A stretch of 64,000 nucleotides of DNA from Roseateles hydrophilus. Lineage in GTDB: Bacteria > Pseudomonadota > Gammaproteobacteria > Burkholderiales > Burkholderiaceae_C. The position numbers were made by a program, and so were the translations under genes. The notes beneath the pieces are model-generated. The model was not told where the DNA came from and ran no database searches. It was given only the letters and a program-made list of their open reading frames with translations. Below, piece after piece: positions 15,928 to 25,793 of this stretch. The stretch lies in NCBI RefSeq assembly GCF_026712245.1, contig NZ_JAPPUY010000002.1, positions 372,001-436,000 of the forward strand, read 5' to 3'. How positions within the stretch are numbered: the stretch's first letter is position 1; the number at the start of each line of letters is the position of its first letter.

Positions 15928-17442
15928 ATGACAGGCAGAACCATCTCGTTGAAGCACACGCTGAGCTACGGCAGTGCGAACCTGCTGGGCAGCGGGGCCT
16001 TGGCCATCGCGTCGGCCTGGCTGCTGTATTTCTACACCACCTTCTGCGGCCTGACGGTGGTGGAGGCGGCCACGATCTTTGCCGTCGCGAACATCGTCGA
16101 TGCGCTCAGCAATCCGGTCATCGGCTACATCAGCGACAACTTCTACAACACCCGGCTGGGGCGCCGGTTCGGGCGGCGGCGGTTTTTCATTCTGCTCGGC
16201 ATTCCGGCGGTGTTGCTGTATCCGCTGATGTGGCTGGAGGGTTTCGGCTTCTGGTATTACCTGAGCATGTACATCCTGTTTGAGCTGGTGTACACGATGA
16301 TCATGGTGCCGTACGAAACCCTGGCCACCGAGATGACGGACGATTTCGCCGTGCGCACCAAGCTGACGGGTTCCAAGGCCATGTTCGGCAAGGCGGCCAA
16401 CTTCCTGGCGGCGTTCATTCCGGCGCAGCTGTTCCTGATCTACAGCAAGGAATCGGCCACGCCCTTCCTGCTGACCGGCATCATCTACGCGTTCATCATG
16501 TGCGGTGCGATGGTGGCGCTGTACCTCACGTCCTGGGAGCGCGCGCCGCACGAGGTGGTCCAGGAGCGTGCCGGCAGCCTGTTTAAGGCGCTCAAGAAAC
16601 TGTGCCTGGACATGCTGTCCACCTTCCACCTGAAGATTTTCCGCAAGCACCTGGGTATGTATCTGCTCGGGTTTGGCGCGGAATGGCTGTTTGCCTCGAT
16701 CTTCACCTACTTCATTATTTTCGGCCTGGGGCATGACAAGGCGACGGTGGGGTATCTGAACAGTTTCAGCTCGGTGATGCAGCTGATCTCGACGATGCTG
16801 TTCATCGGTTTTTGCATCAAGTTTGGTTTTGCGCGGCCCTACCGGCTGGCGCTGCTGGTGGTGCTGGGCAGCGTGCTGGCCTACACGGCCTTGTTCTACC
16901 TGGGCTGGTCCAAGGAGACCACGGTGATCGCGCTGTTCGCCATCACGGCGGTGTTCGGCCTGGGCACGGGTGGCGTGTACTACATCCCCTGGACGGTCTA
17001 CACCTTCCTGGCCGATGTGGATGAGGTGCTGACGGGCCGCCGCCGCGAGGGCATCTATGCCGGCGCGATGACCTTTGCCGGCAAGATCACCCGCTCGGCC
17101 GTGGTGTTCGCGATGGGCTGGGTCCTGGGCGAGTTTGGCTTCCAGTCCGGCCAGGCTGCGCAGCCGGAGAGCGCCGTCAACGCCATCGTGGGCGTGTTCT
17201 CGCTGGGCGTCATTGCGCTGGGCCTGGGCGGCATCTACTACACCTACCAGATGAAGCTGGACCGCCAGAACCACGCGGTGCTGCTCAAGGAAATCGCCCG
17301 CATCAAGGCCGGCGGCCGCATTGCCGATGCGCCGCCCGAGGCGCGTGCCGTGGCGGAAGAGCTGACCGGCTGGAAGTACGAGCAGTGCTGGGGCAACAAC
17401 AAGCTCGCGCCCAAGGACAGCCCGGTGGAGGCGCGCGCCTGA
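15928..17442 (+). CDS. GPH-family sugar:cation symporter (MelB/XynB-like MFS)
   Basis: Inner-membrane transporter of 504 residues with about 12 membrane segments. The N-terminus (LSYGSANLLGSGALAIASAW then LLYFYTTFCGL), the DALSNPVIGYISDN loop and the GRRFGRRRFFILLG basic loop after helix 2 are characteristic of the glycoside-pentoside-hexuronide:cation symporters, which co-transport oligosaccharides or glycosides with Na+ or H+. VPYETLATEMTDDFAVRTKL is the matching helix 4-5 region. The start at 15928 is chosen for the AGCAGGAG just upstream; the frame is open further upstream without conservation. Divergence from a secreted GH74 enzyme suggests import of xyloglucan-derived sugars. The exact substrate is unproven. 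Confidence 0.88.
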   Translation: MTGRTISLKHTLSYGSANLLGSGALAIASAWLLYFYTTFCGLTVVEAATIFAVANIVDALSNPVIGYISDNFYNTRLGRRFGRRRFFILLGIPAVLLYPLMWLEGFGFWYYLSMYILFELVYTMIMVPYETLATEMTDDFAVRTKLTGSKAMFGKAANFLAAFIPAQLFLIYSKESATPFLLTGIIYAFIMCGAMVALYLTSWERAPHEVVQERAGSLFKALKKLCLDMLSTFHLKIFRKHLGMYLLGFGAEWLFASIFTYFIIFGLGHDKATVGYLNSFSSVMQLISTMLFIGFCIKFGFARPYRLALLVVLGSVLAYTALFYLGWSKETTVIALFAITAVFGLGTGGVYYIPWTVYTFLADVDEVLTGRRREGIYAGAMTFAGKITRSAVVFAMGWVLGEFGFQSGQAAQPESAVNAIVGVFSLGVIALGLGGIYYTYQMKLDRQNHAVLLKEIARIKAGGRIADAPPEARAVAEELTGWKYEQCWGNNKLAPKDSPVEARA

Positions 17443-17460
17443 TGGCGCCACGCGGCGGGC

Positions 17461-17943
17461 TCAGCGGCGGCGCAGTTCGGCCGCGATGAGGCCGTCGCAG
17501 GCAGCTTCCACCAGGTCCAGCACGGCCTCGAAGCCAGCGTCGCCGCCGTAGTACGGGTCGGGCACCTCGCGCTGGCCCAGCTGCGGCGCGTAGTCCAGCA
17601 GCAGCTTCAGCCTGTCGCGCTGGCCCGGTGGGCACAGGCGTTCGGCGTGGGCGAGGTTGTCGTCGTCCATGGCGAGCACGAGGTCGAAGCGCTCGAAGTC
17701 TTCGGCCACCAACTGGCGGGCCCGCAGGCCGCTGAGGTCGTAGCCGCGCCGGCGTGCGTGCGCCTGGCTGCGCGCATCGGGCGGGGCGCCAGCGTGCCAG
17801 CCGTGCGTGCCGGCCGAGTCCACCTCGGCGTGCAGGCCGGCGGCCTGCAGCTTGGCGCGCATGACGCCGTCCGCCGTCGGGCTGCGGCAGATGTTGCCCA
17901 TGCAGAAGAACAGGATGCGCGGCGCCGGCATGGCGGCGCTCAC
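17461..17943 (-). CDS. Low-molecular-weight protein-tyrosine phosphatase
   Basis: Cytoplasmic phosphatase of about 160 residues. The P-loop C-x5-R is FCMGNICRSPTA with the nucleophile C14 and R20, and the general acid is D129 in VPDPYYGG. Length fits the family. The gene starts at GTG 17943, overlapping the stop of the antiporter gene by four bases (GTGA); an alternative ATG at 17931 gives MPAPRILFFCMGN, which is closer to typical family starts. No tyrosine kinase or exopolysaccharide genes are nearby, so it is probably a general phosphatase, possibly co-translated with the transporter. Confidence 0.92.
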   Translation of the reverse strand: MSAAMPAPRILFFCMGNICRSPTADGVMRAKLQAAGLHAEVDSAGTHGWHAGAPPDARSQAHARRRGYDLSGLRARQLVAEDFERFDLVLAMDDDNLAHAERLCPPGQRDRLKLLLDYAPQLGQREVPDPYYGGDAGFEAVLDLVEAACDGLIAAELRRR

Positions 17944-19196
17944 AGCAGCAGGAATGCGGCGGCTGCCAGCACCGTGGGCAGCAGCGCGCCCAGCAGCAGG
18001 CCGCCGGCGCCGATGGACTCGTCCTCGAAGCCGCGCTTGAGCAGCGCGACGCCGGCCGGGTTGGGCGCGTTGGCAATCACCGTCAAGCCGCCGCCGGCCA
18101 CGGCGCCGGCCACGAGCATGTACTTGGCGTCATCGGAGATGCCAGCGATCAGCGAGCCGAGGTAGGTCAGTGCCGCGTTGTCGGTGACGGCCGTGAGGCC
18201 CAGCGCGCCGAAGAACAGCGCCAGCGGCTCCAGGCTGGAGACGATGGGCTGCAGCCACCAGGCCTGCATGCCGCCCAGCACCACGAGGCCGGCCAGGAAG
18301 AAGCCCACCAGCAGCGCTTCCTTCAGGATCAGCGGGCTCTGGTGGCGCTCGTAGGCCTGCGTGAAGCCGAGGAAGAGCAGGAACAGCCCCAGGAAGGCCA
18401 CCGGGTGGTGGGCCAGCAGCACGACGCCGGCCAGCAGCGCCAGGTGAACCAGCACCACGGGCAGCGGCACCGGCGCCTCCTTGGCCGCGGCGTCGGCGCT
18501 GCTGCCGTGCAGGTGCTTGCGCAGCAGCACCGTGGCCAGCGTGGCGTTGGCCAGCACGGCCACGGCCGCTTTCCAGCCGAAGTGGCTGAACATGAAGGCG
18601 CTGTCCCACTGCCAGGTGGCGGCCACCATCAGCACCGGCGGCGCGGCATAGGAGGTCAGCGTGCCGCCGATGGAGATGTTGACGAACAGCACGCCCAGCG
18701 CGAAGTACTTGATGCGCTCGGGCACGTCGGGGCGGAACACCTGCGGCGCCAGCATCAGCGCGGCGATGGTCATGGCGGCGGGCTCGGTGATGACCGAGCC
18801 CAGCAGCGGCACGGCCGCCAGGCCCAGCCAGGCGCTGGCCAGCGCATTGGGCATCGGCAGCAGGCGGGCGGTGGTGTCCACGGCCCACACCACCGTGCGC
18901 AGCACCGGCCGCGAGGCGGCCACCACCATGACGACGAAGACGAACAGCGGCTCGGTGTAGTTGCGTGACTCGGCATAGGCCAGCGCCTGCGCGCCGCCCT
19001 GGCCCAACGCCATGGTCAGGATGAGCACGATGGCCCAGAAACCGAACACCACCTCCACCTCGCCCAGCAGATGGAACAGGCCCGCATGGCGCGGGAAGCG
19101 GTGGGACAGGCGCTCGAACTGCTTGGCCGCGAAGGTGTGGGCCAGGGCCAGCGCGAAGAGTGCGAGGGCGGTGTACTGCAGGGCGGTGTCGGACAT
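17940..19196 (-). CDS. Putative Na+/H+ antiporter (Na_H_antiport_2 family)
   Basis: Polytopic inner-membrane protein of 418 residues with about 10-12 hydrophobic segments. It begins MSDTALQYTALALFALALAH and contains LLGEVEVVFGFWA, ESRNYTEPLFVFVVMVVAAS, VITEPAAMTIAALML, GGTLTSYAAPPVLMVA and TAVTDNAALTYLGSLIAG, with acidic and Asn/Thr residues inside membrane segments as expected for an ion-coupled carrier. This matches a poorly studied putative antiporter family in the ion-transporter superfamily. The Met at 19196 is preferred over one 14 codons upstream because it sits at the first membrane helix. Its stop overlaps the phosphatase start. Confidence 0.8.
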   Translation of the reverse strand: MSDTALQYTALALFALALAHTFAAKQFERLSHRFPRHAGLFHLLGEVEVVFGFWAIVLILTMALGQGGAQALAYAESRNYTEPLFVFVVMVVAASRPVLRTVVWAVDTTARLLPMPNALASAWLGLAAVPLLGSVITEPAAMTIAALMLAPQVFRPDVPERIKYFALGVLFVNISIGGTLTSYAAPPVLMVAATWQWDSAFMFSHFGWKAAVAVLANATLATVLLRKHLHGSSADAAAKEAPVPLPVVLVHLALLAGVVLLAHHPVAFLGLFLLFLGFTQAYERHQSPLILKEALLVGFFLAGLVVLGGMQAWWLQPIVSSLEPLALFFGALGLTAVTDNAALTYLGSLIAGISDDAKYMLVAGAVAGGGLTVIANAPNPAGVALLKRGFEDESIGAGGLLLGALLPTVLAAAAFLLL

Positions 19197-19327
19197 GGCA
19201 GCCTTATCTGCGGGGCCGGTGTGCGGCCCACGGGTCACATGCGAGGCGGCCCGACCATCGCAGAAGTCCTGCCGCCCCGACGTGGCGAGGCGGCACCCGG
19301 CGCGCAGTGTAGCGAGCCGGCCGCCGC

Positions 19328-21649
19328 CTAGAAGCGCATGTCGGCGCGCAGCGAGACGACGCGGAAGGTCTTGTTGCGCGACCAGCTCTCGGTCAGGTAC
19401 TCACGCTGCGTCACGCTGTTCAGGCTGGTGCCCTCGGAGCTGTCCTCGGCGTCGCGCGGCAGCAGGTTGGCCATGGACAGCCGCCAGTTGATGCCGTCGC
19501 GCACGGCGCCGCTGCTCCAGGACAGGTAGGCATCGAACTGGCGGCGCGCCGTGATGTCACGGCGCAGCGTTTCGGTCACCTGTTCGCGTGTGGCGGGCAC
19601 GTAGTTGGCGTTGAAGCCGCTGCCGAAGTTCAGCCCCCAGGCCTTCCAGCGGTGGTCGATGCCGACGTTGAAGCTGCCGCGCGGCTGCTGGTCGATGCGG
19701 TTGCTGTTGCCGGGCAGGCCCTTGACCTGGTTCTTGAACACGGCGGCGTTGAAGCGCAGCAGCATCATCTGCAGCTCGGCCGGGGCGTCTTCCCACAGCT
19801 CGTCCATGCGGGCCTTGAACTCGAACTCCAGCCCCATGCGTCGCGCGCTGCCCATGTTGCGCGGGCGGCTGACCCAGCGCTGGGCGGTGTCCCAGCTCAC
19901 GGTCTCCAGCTGCACCTGGCTGCGGATCAGCTGCTTGATGTCGCGCAGGAAGGCGCTGCCCGAGATGATGCCGCCGGTGGGCAGCCAGTGCTCCAGGCTG
20001 AGGTCGGCGCCGGTGGCCAGCTCGGGCTTGAGGTCGGGGTTGCCGGCGCGGTCGGCGTGGGTCTGGTAGTTGGGGCCGTCGGGGTAGGTGGTGTTGATGG
20101 TGGGGCGGGCGGCCAGGTCGTTCAGGTTGGGCGCGCGGTAGCTGCGCGTGAGCGCCAGGCGCACCTGGTCCTTGGGGAAGGCGGCGGGCCGCCACAGGAT
20201 GTGGAACAGCGGCGACGTGACCTGCGAGACGTTGCGCGTCTCGGGCAGCGCGCCCGCGGCGGCCGCCGTGGTCTCGATGCGCTCATAGCGCAGGCCGGCG
20301 TAGAACGCCCACTGCCGGCTGGGGCTCCACTCGTCCTGCGTGAAGGCGGCGAAGCGCTGGTTGCGCGTGGCCAGCGTGTTGCCGAAGCGCACCAGGCCCG
20401 GCAGCGGCGCGCCGTTGACCAGCGTGTCGACCACCTGCGTGCGCTGGCTGCGCTCGGCTTCGGCGCCGGTGACCCACTGGTGCTCCTGCGCGGTCTTGAG
20501 GCTCCAGCGGCCGTTCAGGCTGGTTTGGTCTTCGTCCACCGTGCTGCGGTCGACCTGGGTGCGGTCGGTGCTGGTGCCGCCAAAGGTCTGCTGGTCGCGG
20601 CGTTCGCTGTGACGGGTGTTGCGGGAGGTGCCGGTGCCCAGGCGCAGGCTGAAACTCTCGCCCGCCTGCGGGCGGTAATCGGCCGACAGGTTCAGTCGCA
20701 GGTTGTGGTTCTTGGCGTCGTTGTCGCTGTGGACATCGCGAACGCGCGTGCCCGCGGAGTTGTACTGGCTGCTGCCTTCGTTCTGCGACAGGAAGAACGA
20801 CGGCGTGATGTTCAGGTTCAGCGTGTCGCTGTATTTCCAGCGCAGCCGGGCGTTGCCGTTGAGGCTGGTGTTTTGGCTCTCGCTGGTGCCGATCTGGGTG
20901 TTCTGCTCGATGACCTCGCCGGTCAGCGTGTCGGTGCGGCGGTTGCCCGAGTCGACGTTGTTGTAGAAGCGCCGGATGGCGCCGTTGGTGGAGATGGCGC
21001 CGACGAACTCATCGCCATTCGGGCCGCCCCACTTCAGGTTGCGCGTCCAGCTGGCATCGGCCTGGGGCTCGTTGCGGTCCCAGCCCAGGCCCATGCGTAC
21101 CTCGTGGTTGGACTTCTGCAGCGGCTCGCGCAGCACGATGTTGATGGTGCCGGCGATGGCCCGCGTGCCGGTGGCTGCGGTGGGGGCGCGGTAGATCTCG
21201 ATGCGCTCGATCTGGTCGGGCGGCAGGTCTTCCACGGCGAAGCCCGGCGGCGGGCGTTCCTCGTCGATGAGGATCTGCGTGGCGCCGCCGCCCATGCCGC
21301 GCATGCGGATGTCGCCGCCGCGGCCCGGCCGGCCGCCCAGCGTCACGCCCGGCAGGCGGCGCAGCACGTCGCCCAGCACGACGTCGCCGTACTTCTCCAG
21401 GTCCTCGCGCTCGATGACGATCTTGCTGGCCGTGCTGTTGCGGCGGCGGCTGTTGGCCGTGGGGCCGCTGCTGACCTCCACGCGCTCCAGCTTGTTGTCC
21501 TTGCTCTCGGCGGCCGGTGCAGCCGCTGGCGGCGCGGCAGGCGCCTTGGCGGCGGGCGCAGGGGGCGTGGCAGGTGGCGTCTGCGCCAGGGCCTGTGCGC
21601 TGACGGCACAGATGCACGGCGCGGTCAGCGCAAGGAGGAGGCGGCTCAT
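19328..21649 (-). CDS. TonB-dependent outer-membrane receptor
   Basis: Outer-membrane gated channel of about 773 residues for energy-dependent uptake. It has a signal peptide (MSRLLLALTAPCICAVSAQA), a long Ala/Pro-rich linker (about residues 24-50), the plug domain (KIVIEREDLEKYGDVVLGDV, LRRLPGVTLGG, IRMRGMGGGATQILID, then QIERIEIYRAP) and a large beta-barrel ending in Phe (ADMRF). I see no N-terminal STN domain, so it is probably not coupled to an anti-sigma factor. No TonB, siderophore or sugar genes adjoin; the GH74/symporter pair lies 4 kb away, so a carbohydrate role is possible but unsupported. The Met at 21649 was chosen to start the signal peptide. Confidence 0.88.
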   Translation of the reverse strand: MSRLLLALTAPCICAVSAQALAQTPPATPPAPAAKAPAAPPAAAPAAESKDNKLERVEVSSGPTANSRRRNSTASKIVIEREDLEKYGDVVLGDVLRRLPGVTLGGRPGRGGDIRMRGMGGGATQILIDEERPPPGFAVEDLPPDQIERIEIYRAPTAATGTRAIAGTINIVLREPLQKSNHEVRMGLGWDRNEPQADASWTRNLKWGGPNGDEFVGAISTNGAIRRFYNNVDSGNRRTDTLTGEVIEQNTQIGTSESQNTSLNGNARLRWKYSDTLNLNITPSFFLSQNEGSSQYNSAGTRVRDVHSDNDAKNHNLRLNLSADYRPQAGESFSLRLGTGTSRNTRHSERRDQQTFGGTSTDRTQVDRSTVDEDQTSLNGRWSLKTAQEHQWVTGAEAERSQRTQVVDTLVNGAPLPGLVRFGNTLATRNQRFAAFTQDEWSPSRQWAFYAGLRYERIETTAAAAGALPETRNVSQVTSPLFHILWRPAAFPKDQVRLALTRSYRAPNLNDLAARPTINTTYPDGPNYQTHADRAGNPDLKPELATGADLSLEHWLPTGGIISGSAFLRDIKQLIRSQVQLETVSWDTAQRWVSRPRNMGSARRMGLEFEFKARMDELWEDAPAELQMMLLRFNAAVFKNQVKGLPGNSNRIDQQPRGSFNVGIDHRWKAWGLNFGSGFNANYVPATREQVTETLRRDITARRQFDAYLSWSSGAVRDGINWRLSMANLLPRDAEDSSEGTSLNSVTQREYLTESWSRNKTFRVVSLRADMRF

Positions 21650-21774
21650 GGCCGCGCATTCTGGAGGGCGGCCGTGAGTGTGGCTCACGTAAAGCGCTCA
21701 TTTACATGAGCGCCGGTTGAGCGGTGCTGCGCGGCTCGCCGCCGCACCGCTCGTCATCCCCCGCGAGGGATGCC

Positions 21775-22389
21775 TCAGAAGCGCCAGCCCAGGCCCACGC
21801 TGGCCAGCGTCGGGTTGACCTTGAACTTGCCGGCCGAGGCGCCGTTGGAGTACACGGTCGTGCCCAGGTTCACCTTCTTCACGTCGAAGTTCAGGTAGGT
21901 GCCCTTGCTGATCTCGATGTCGGTGCCCACCTGCCAGGCCAGGCCGAAGCTGTTGTGCTTGATGCCGGGCTTGAGCGCGGTGGCCACGGCCGGCGCGAAC
22001 TTCACGCTGGAGAAGTTGGTGTAGTTCACGCCCACGCCCACGTAGGGGCGCACGGTGGTGTCGGGGCTGAAGTGGTACTGCAGCGTCAGCGTGGGCGGCA
22101 GGTGCTTGAGCGAGCCGATCTCGGTGCCGTTGGAGTACAGGCGCTGCTTCTGCGGGTAGGTCAGGATCAGCTCGGCCGCGATGTTGGGCGTCACGAAGTA
22201 GCTGAAGTCGACTTCGGGCAGGGTCTTGTTGTTGATGGACAGGCCCAGGCCGGTGCTGTCCTTGTTGGCCGAGTCCAGGTGCACGGCGCGCACGCGAACC
22301 ATCAGCGGGCCCTCGTTGGCCTGGGCCGGTTGCAGGGCGAGGGCGGCAACGGCGAGGGCGGCCAGACGCAGGGGGGTAGCGAACTTCAT
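21775..22389 (-). CDS. ompW: OmpW-family outer-membrane protein
   Basis: Small eight-stranded outer-membrane beta-barrel of 204 residues, thought to pass small hydrophobic molecules. It has a signal peptide (residues 1-24, cleaved after PAQA), then LMVRVRAVHLDS, DFSYFVTPNIAAELILTYPQ, LPPTLTLQYHF, RPYVGVGVNYTNF and a C-terminal strand ending GLGWRF. In E. coli ompW is activated by FNR; an imperfect FNR-like site TTGTG-N4-ATCAA lies at 22509-22522, about 120 bases upstream, but matches only half of the site well. Start at the Met that begins the signal peptide. Confidence 0.9.
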   Translation of the reverse strand: MKFATPLRLAALAVAALALQPAQANEGPLMVRVRAVHLDSANKDSTGLGLSINNKTLPEVDFSYFVTPNIAAELILTYPQKQRLYSNGTEIGSLKHLPPTLTLQYHFSPDTTVRPYVGVGVNYTNFSSVKFAPAVATALKPGIKHNSFGLAWQVGTDIEISKGTYLNFDVKKVNLGTTVYSNGASAGKFKVNPTLASVGLGWRF

Positions 22390-22518
22390 CAATGACTCCT
22401 GGTGAATGGGACGTGTCCCGATGGCAGTCATTGAACGCGCCGCCCGCCCGGCGCGATTTGAGCCAACACAAGCTGCCGCGGCGGGCGCGCCGCGCTCAGC
22501 AGGTGGCTTTGTGCTGGA

Positions 22519-23358
22519 TCAAGCTTGTGTGCCGAGTCCGAGGCGTTCGCACAACGCCAGCGTCAGCGCGCTCTGGTTGAGCGTATAGAAGTGGATGCCC
22601 GGCGCGCCACCGGCGATGAGCCGCTCGCACAGTCGCGTCACCACGTCCAGGCCGAAGGCACGGATGCTGGCGGCGTCGTCCATGAAGCCTTCCATCTTCA
22701 TCTGCACCCAGCGCGGGATCTCGATGCCGTCGCGTTGCGCGAACTGCGCAATGCGGCCGTAGTTGTGGAAGGGCATGATGCCCGGCGTGATGGGCTGCGT
22801 GACACCCAGGCGCCGCGCCTCGTCGACGAAGTGGAAGTAGGCGTCGGGGTTGAAGAAGAACTGCGTGATCGCACCGTCGGCACCGGCGCGCATCTTGTCA
22901 GCGAAGTGCTGCAGGTCGCGCGCGGCGTAGCGCTGCTGCGGGTGTGTCTCGGGGTAGGCGGCCACCTCGATGTGCCAGTCCGGCCCCTGCGTCTCGCGGA
23001 TGAAGCTCACCAGCTCCGACGCGTAGCGGAACTCGCCCGCCGTGGCCGTGCCGCTGGGCAGGTCGCCGCGCAGCGCGACGACGCGGCGGATGCCGCGCTC
23101 GCGGTAGGTGGCCAGGATCTCGGCGATGTTCTCGCGCGTGGAGCCCACGCAGGACAGGTGCGGTGCGGCGTCGAAGCCGGCGCCGGCGATGTCCATCACC
23201 GCGGAGAGTGTCTTGTCGCGCGTGGAGCCGCCCGCGCCGTAGGTGACGCTGAAGTACTGGGGCTTGAGCGCACCCAGTTCCTGCACCACGGTCTTGAGCT
23301 TGTCGACACCGACCGGCGTGTTGGGCGGAAAGAATTCGAAGGAAACGGACGTGCTCAT
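22519..23358 (-). CDS. metF: 5,10-methylenetetrahydrofolate reductase
   Basis: FAD enzyme that makes 5-methyl-THF for methionine synthesis. The 279-residue protein shows VSFEFFPP with E8, HLSCVGSTRENI at 67-78 and VVALRGDLP with D99, which correspond to the catalytic E28 and substrate-binding D120 region of E. coli MetF. Length fits the single-domain bacterial enzyme. The start overlaps the tlyA stop by four bases, and the gene closes an ahcY-tlyA-metF run under a SAH riboswitch, linking homocysteine production to remethylation. Confidence 0.95.
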   Translation of the reverse strand: MSTSVSFEFFPPNTPVGVDKLKTVVQELGALKPQYFSVTYGAGGSTRDKTLSAVMDIAGAGFDAAPHLSCVGSTRENIAEILATYRERGIRRVVALRGDLPSGTATAGEFRYASELVSFIRETQGPDWHIEVAAYPETHPQQRYAARDLQHFADKMRAGADGAITQFFFNPDAYFHFVDEARRLGVTQPITPGIMPFHNYGRIAQFAQRDGIEIPRWVQMKMEGFMDDAASIRAFGLDVVTRLCERLIAGGAPGIHFYTLNQSALTLALCERLGLGTQA

Positions 23359-24101
23359 CGGGACGCGTGTAGAAAGAATTCGCGGTTGCCATCACCGCCG
23401 GTGATGGGGCTGTCGAAGTAGTCGAGCACCTTCAGGCCCAGTGCGGTGCAGGCCAGGCGCACGCGGGCCTCCAGCGTGGCGTAGTCGGCCTCGTCCTTGA
23501 TGAGGCCGCGCTTGTCCAGCGCCTGGGGGCCCAGCTCGAACTGCGGCTTGATCAGCAGCAGCAGGTGGCCGTGCACCTCCAGCCAGGGCAGCAGGTACGG
23601 CAGGCTGCCCACCATGGTGATGAAGCTCAGGTCGCCCACGATGAGCGTGAAGCCGCCCGTGGGCGTGTGCGGGCGCAGCGCGTCGAGCTCGCGCACGTGC
23701 ACGCCTTCCAGCGCGGTGACGCGCGGGTCGGCCTGCAGCCGGGCGTGCAGCTGGCCGTGGCCCACGTCCACGCCCACCACATGGCGCACGCCGTTGGCCA
23801 GCAGGCAGTCGGTGAAACCGCCGGTGCTCTGGCCCACATCGAGCACGGTGTGGTCGGTCAGATCCAGCCCTGTGCGGGCCAGCGCGCCTTCCAGCTTGAG
23901 CCCGCCGCGCGACACGTAGCGCAGCTCCGCGTCGTCGGTGACGCGCAGCTGCGCCGTCTCGGGCAGGTCCTCGCCGGCCTTTTTCAGCGCGGCCCAGCCG
24001 GTGGGCGCCGCCCATTCGGCCGCGCCGTTGGCGATGAGGCGCTGGGCCACCGAGCGGGTCGGGGCCAGGCCTTGGGCGACGAGGAGCTGGTCAGCGCGCA
24101 T
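23355..24101 (-). CDS. tlyA: TlyA-family rRNA 2'-O-methyltransferase
   Basis: S4-domain plus FtsJ-like methyltransferase of 248 residues. Residues 1-60 are the RNA-binding S4 domain (MRADQLLVAQGLAPTRSVAQ opening). The SAM-binding motif is VLDVGQSTGGFTDCLL at 86-101; most family members have Ala where this one has Gln91. VGVDVGHGQL and LIVGDLSFITM follow, and KPQFELGP carries a conserved catalytic Lys. In mycobacteria TlyA methylates 16S and 23S rRNA. It uses SAM and yields SAH, so its place between ahcY and metF under a SAH riboswitch is logical. Confidence 0.88.
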   Translation of the reverse strand: MRADQLLVAQGLAPTRSVAQRLIANGAAEWAAPTGWAALKKAGEDLPETAQLRVTDDAELRYVSRGGLKLEGALARTGLDLTDHTVLDVGQSTGGFTDCLLANGVRHVVGVDVGHGQLHARLQADPRVTALEGVHVRELDALRPHTPTGGFTLIVGDLSFITMVGSLPYLLPWLEVHGHLLLLIKPQFELGPQALDKRGLIKDEADYATLEARVRLACTALGLKVLDYFDSPITGGDGNREFFLHASR

Positions 24102-24117
24102 GTCAGCGGCGCCCGGC

Positions 24118-24180
24118 CGCCCGAAGGCGCTGACGCGCCCACTCGGGGGGCAGCGAGCGGAGTGAGCGTGGGGGCTGCAT
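24118..24180. repeat. REP-like palindromic intergenic element
   Basis: The 87-base gap between ahcY and tlyA holds GGCGC-TGAC-GCGCC (24126-24139) followed by a run of G and a CAGCGAGCGGAGTGAGCG stretch. An analogous GAGGCGC-TCAC-GCGCCTC unit lies after pyk at 50560. These look like members of one dispersed palindromic family common in Burkholderiales intergenic DNA. It could attenuate transcription from ahcY into tlyA-metF. Confidence 0.45.
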
Positions 24181-24188
24181 GGCTGGGA

Positions 24189-25607
<1,419 letters not shown>

Positions 25608-25685
25608 GACGGCTCCTTCAGGGAATGAAGCCGCTGGCGCGTGCCGGGGGGAGTACAGGTCTCACCCCGACCATCGGTCAGCGGG

Positions 25686-25754
25686 TGAGCGCAGTTGCAG
25701 GGTGACTGTTCCGAGCCTGGCCTCAAGGGTGCTGAGGTTGCAACGCTCCTCGGA
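25686..25754 (-). promoter_or_regulatory. SAH riboswitch upstream of ahcY
   Basis: Read on the minus strand, the leader shows the SAH riboswitch signature: CCGAGGAGCGTTGCAACC, a short hairpin (CCTCAGCACCCTTGAGG), CAGGCTCGG, then ACTGCGCTCACC. CCGAG pairs with CTCGG to form P1, and GAGCG pairs with CGCTC as the pseudoknot. The core AGGAGCG-TTGCAA and closing GCGCTC are the most conserved elements of this aptamer. In known cases SAH binding turns expression on, so ahcY (and probably tlyA-metF) would be induced when SAH builds up. Confidence 0.9.
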
Positions 25755-25793
25755 AGCCCTGGATTCTAGCGATGCCCGGCGCCGCGTGCGCGC

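Noticed and set aside
13683-16283. An 866-codon open frame on the plus strand opposite the GH74 gene
   Set aside because: Low-complexity Ala/Gly/Val-rich antisense translation with no motif; it runs through the intergenic operator region and into the symporter gene in a different frame.
22509-22522. FNR site for ompW
   Set aside because: Only the ATCAA half is good; the other half (TTGTG) has two mismatches, and the site overlaps the end of metF. Mentioned with ompW but not called as a feature.
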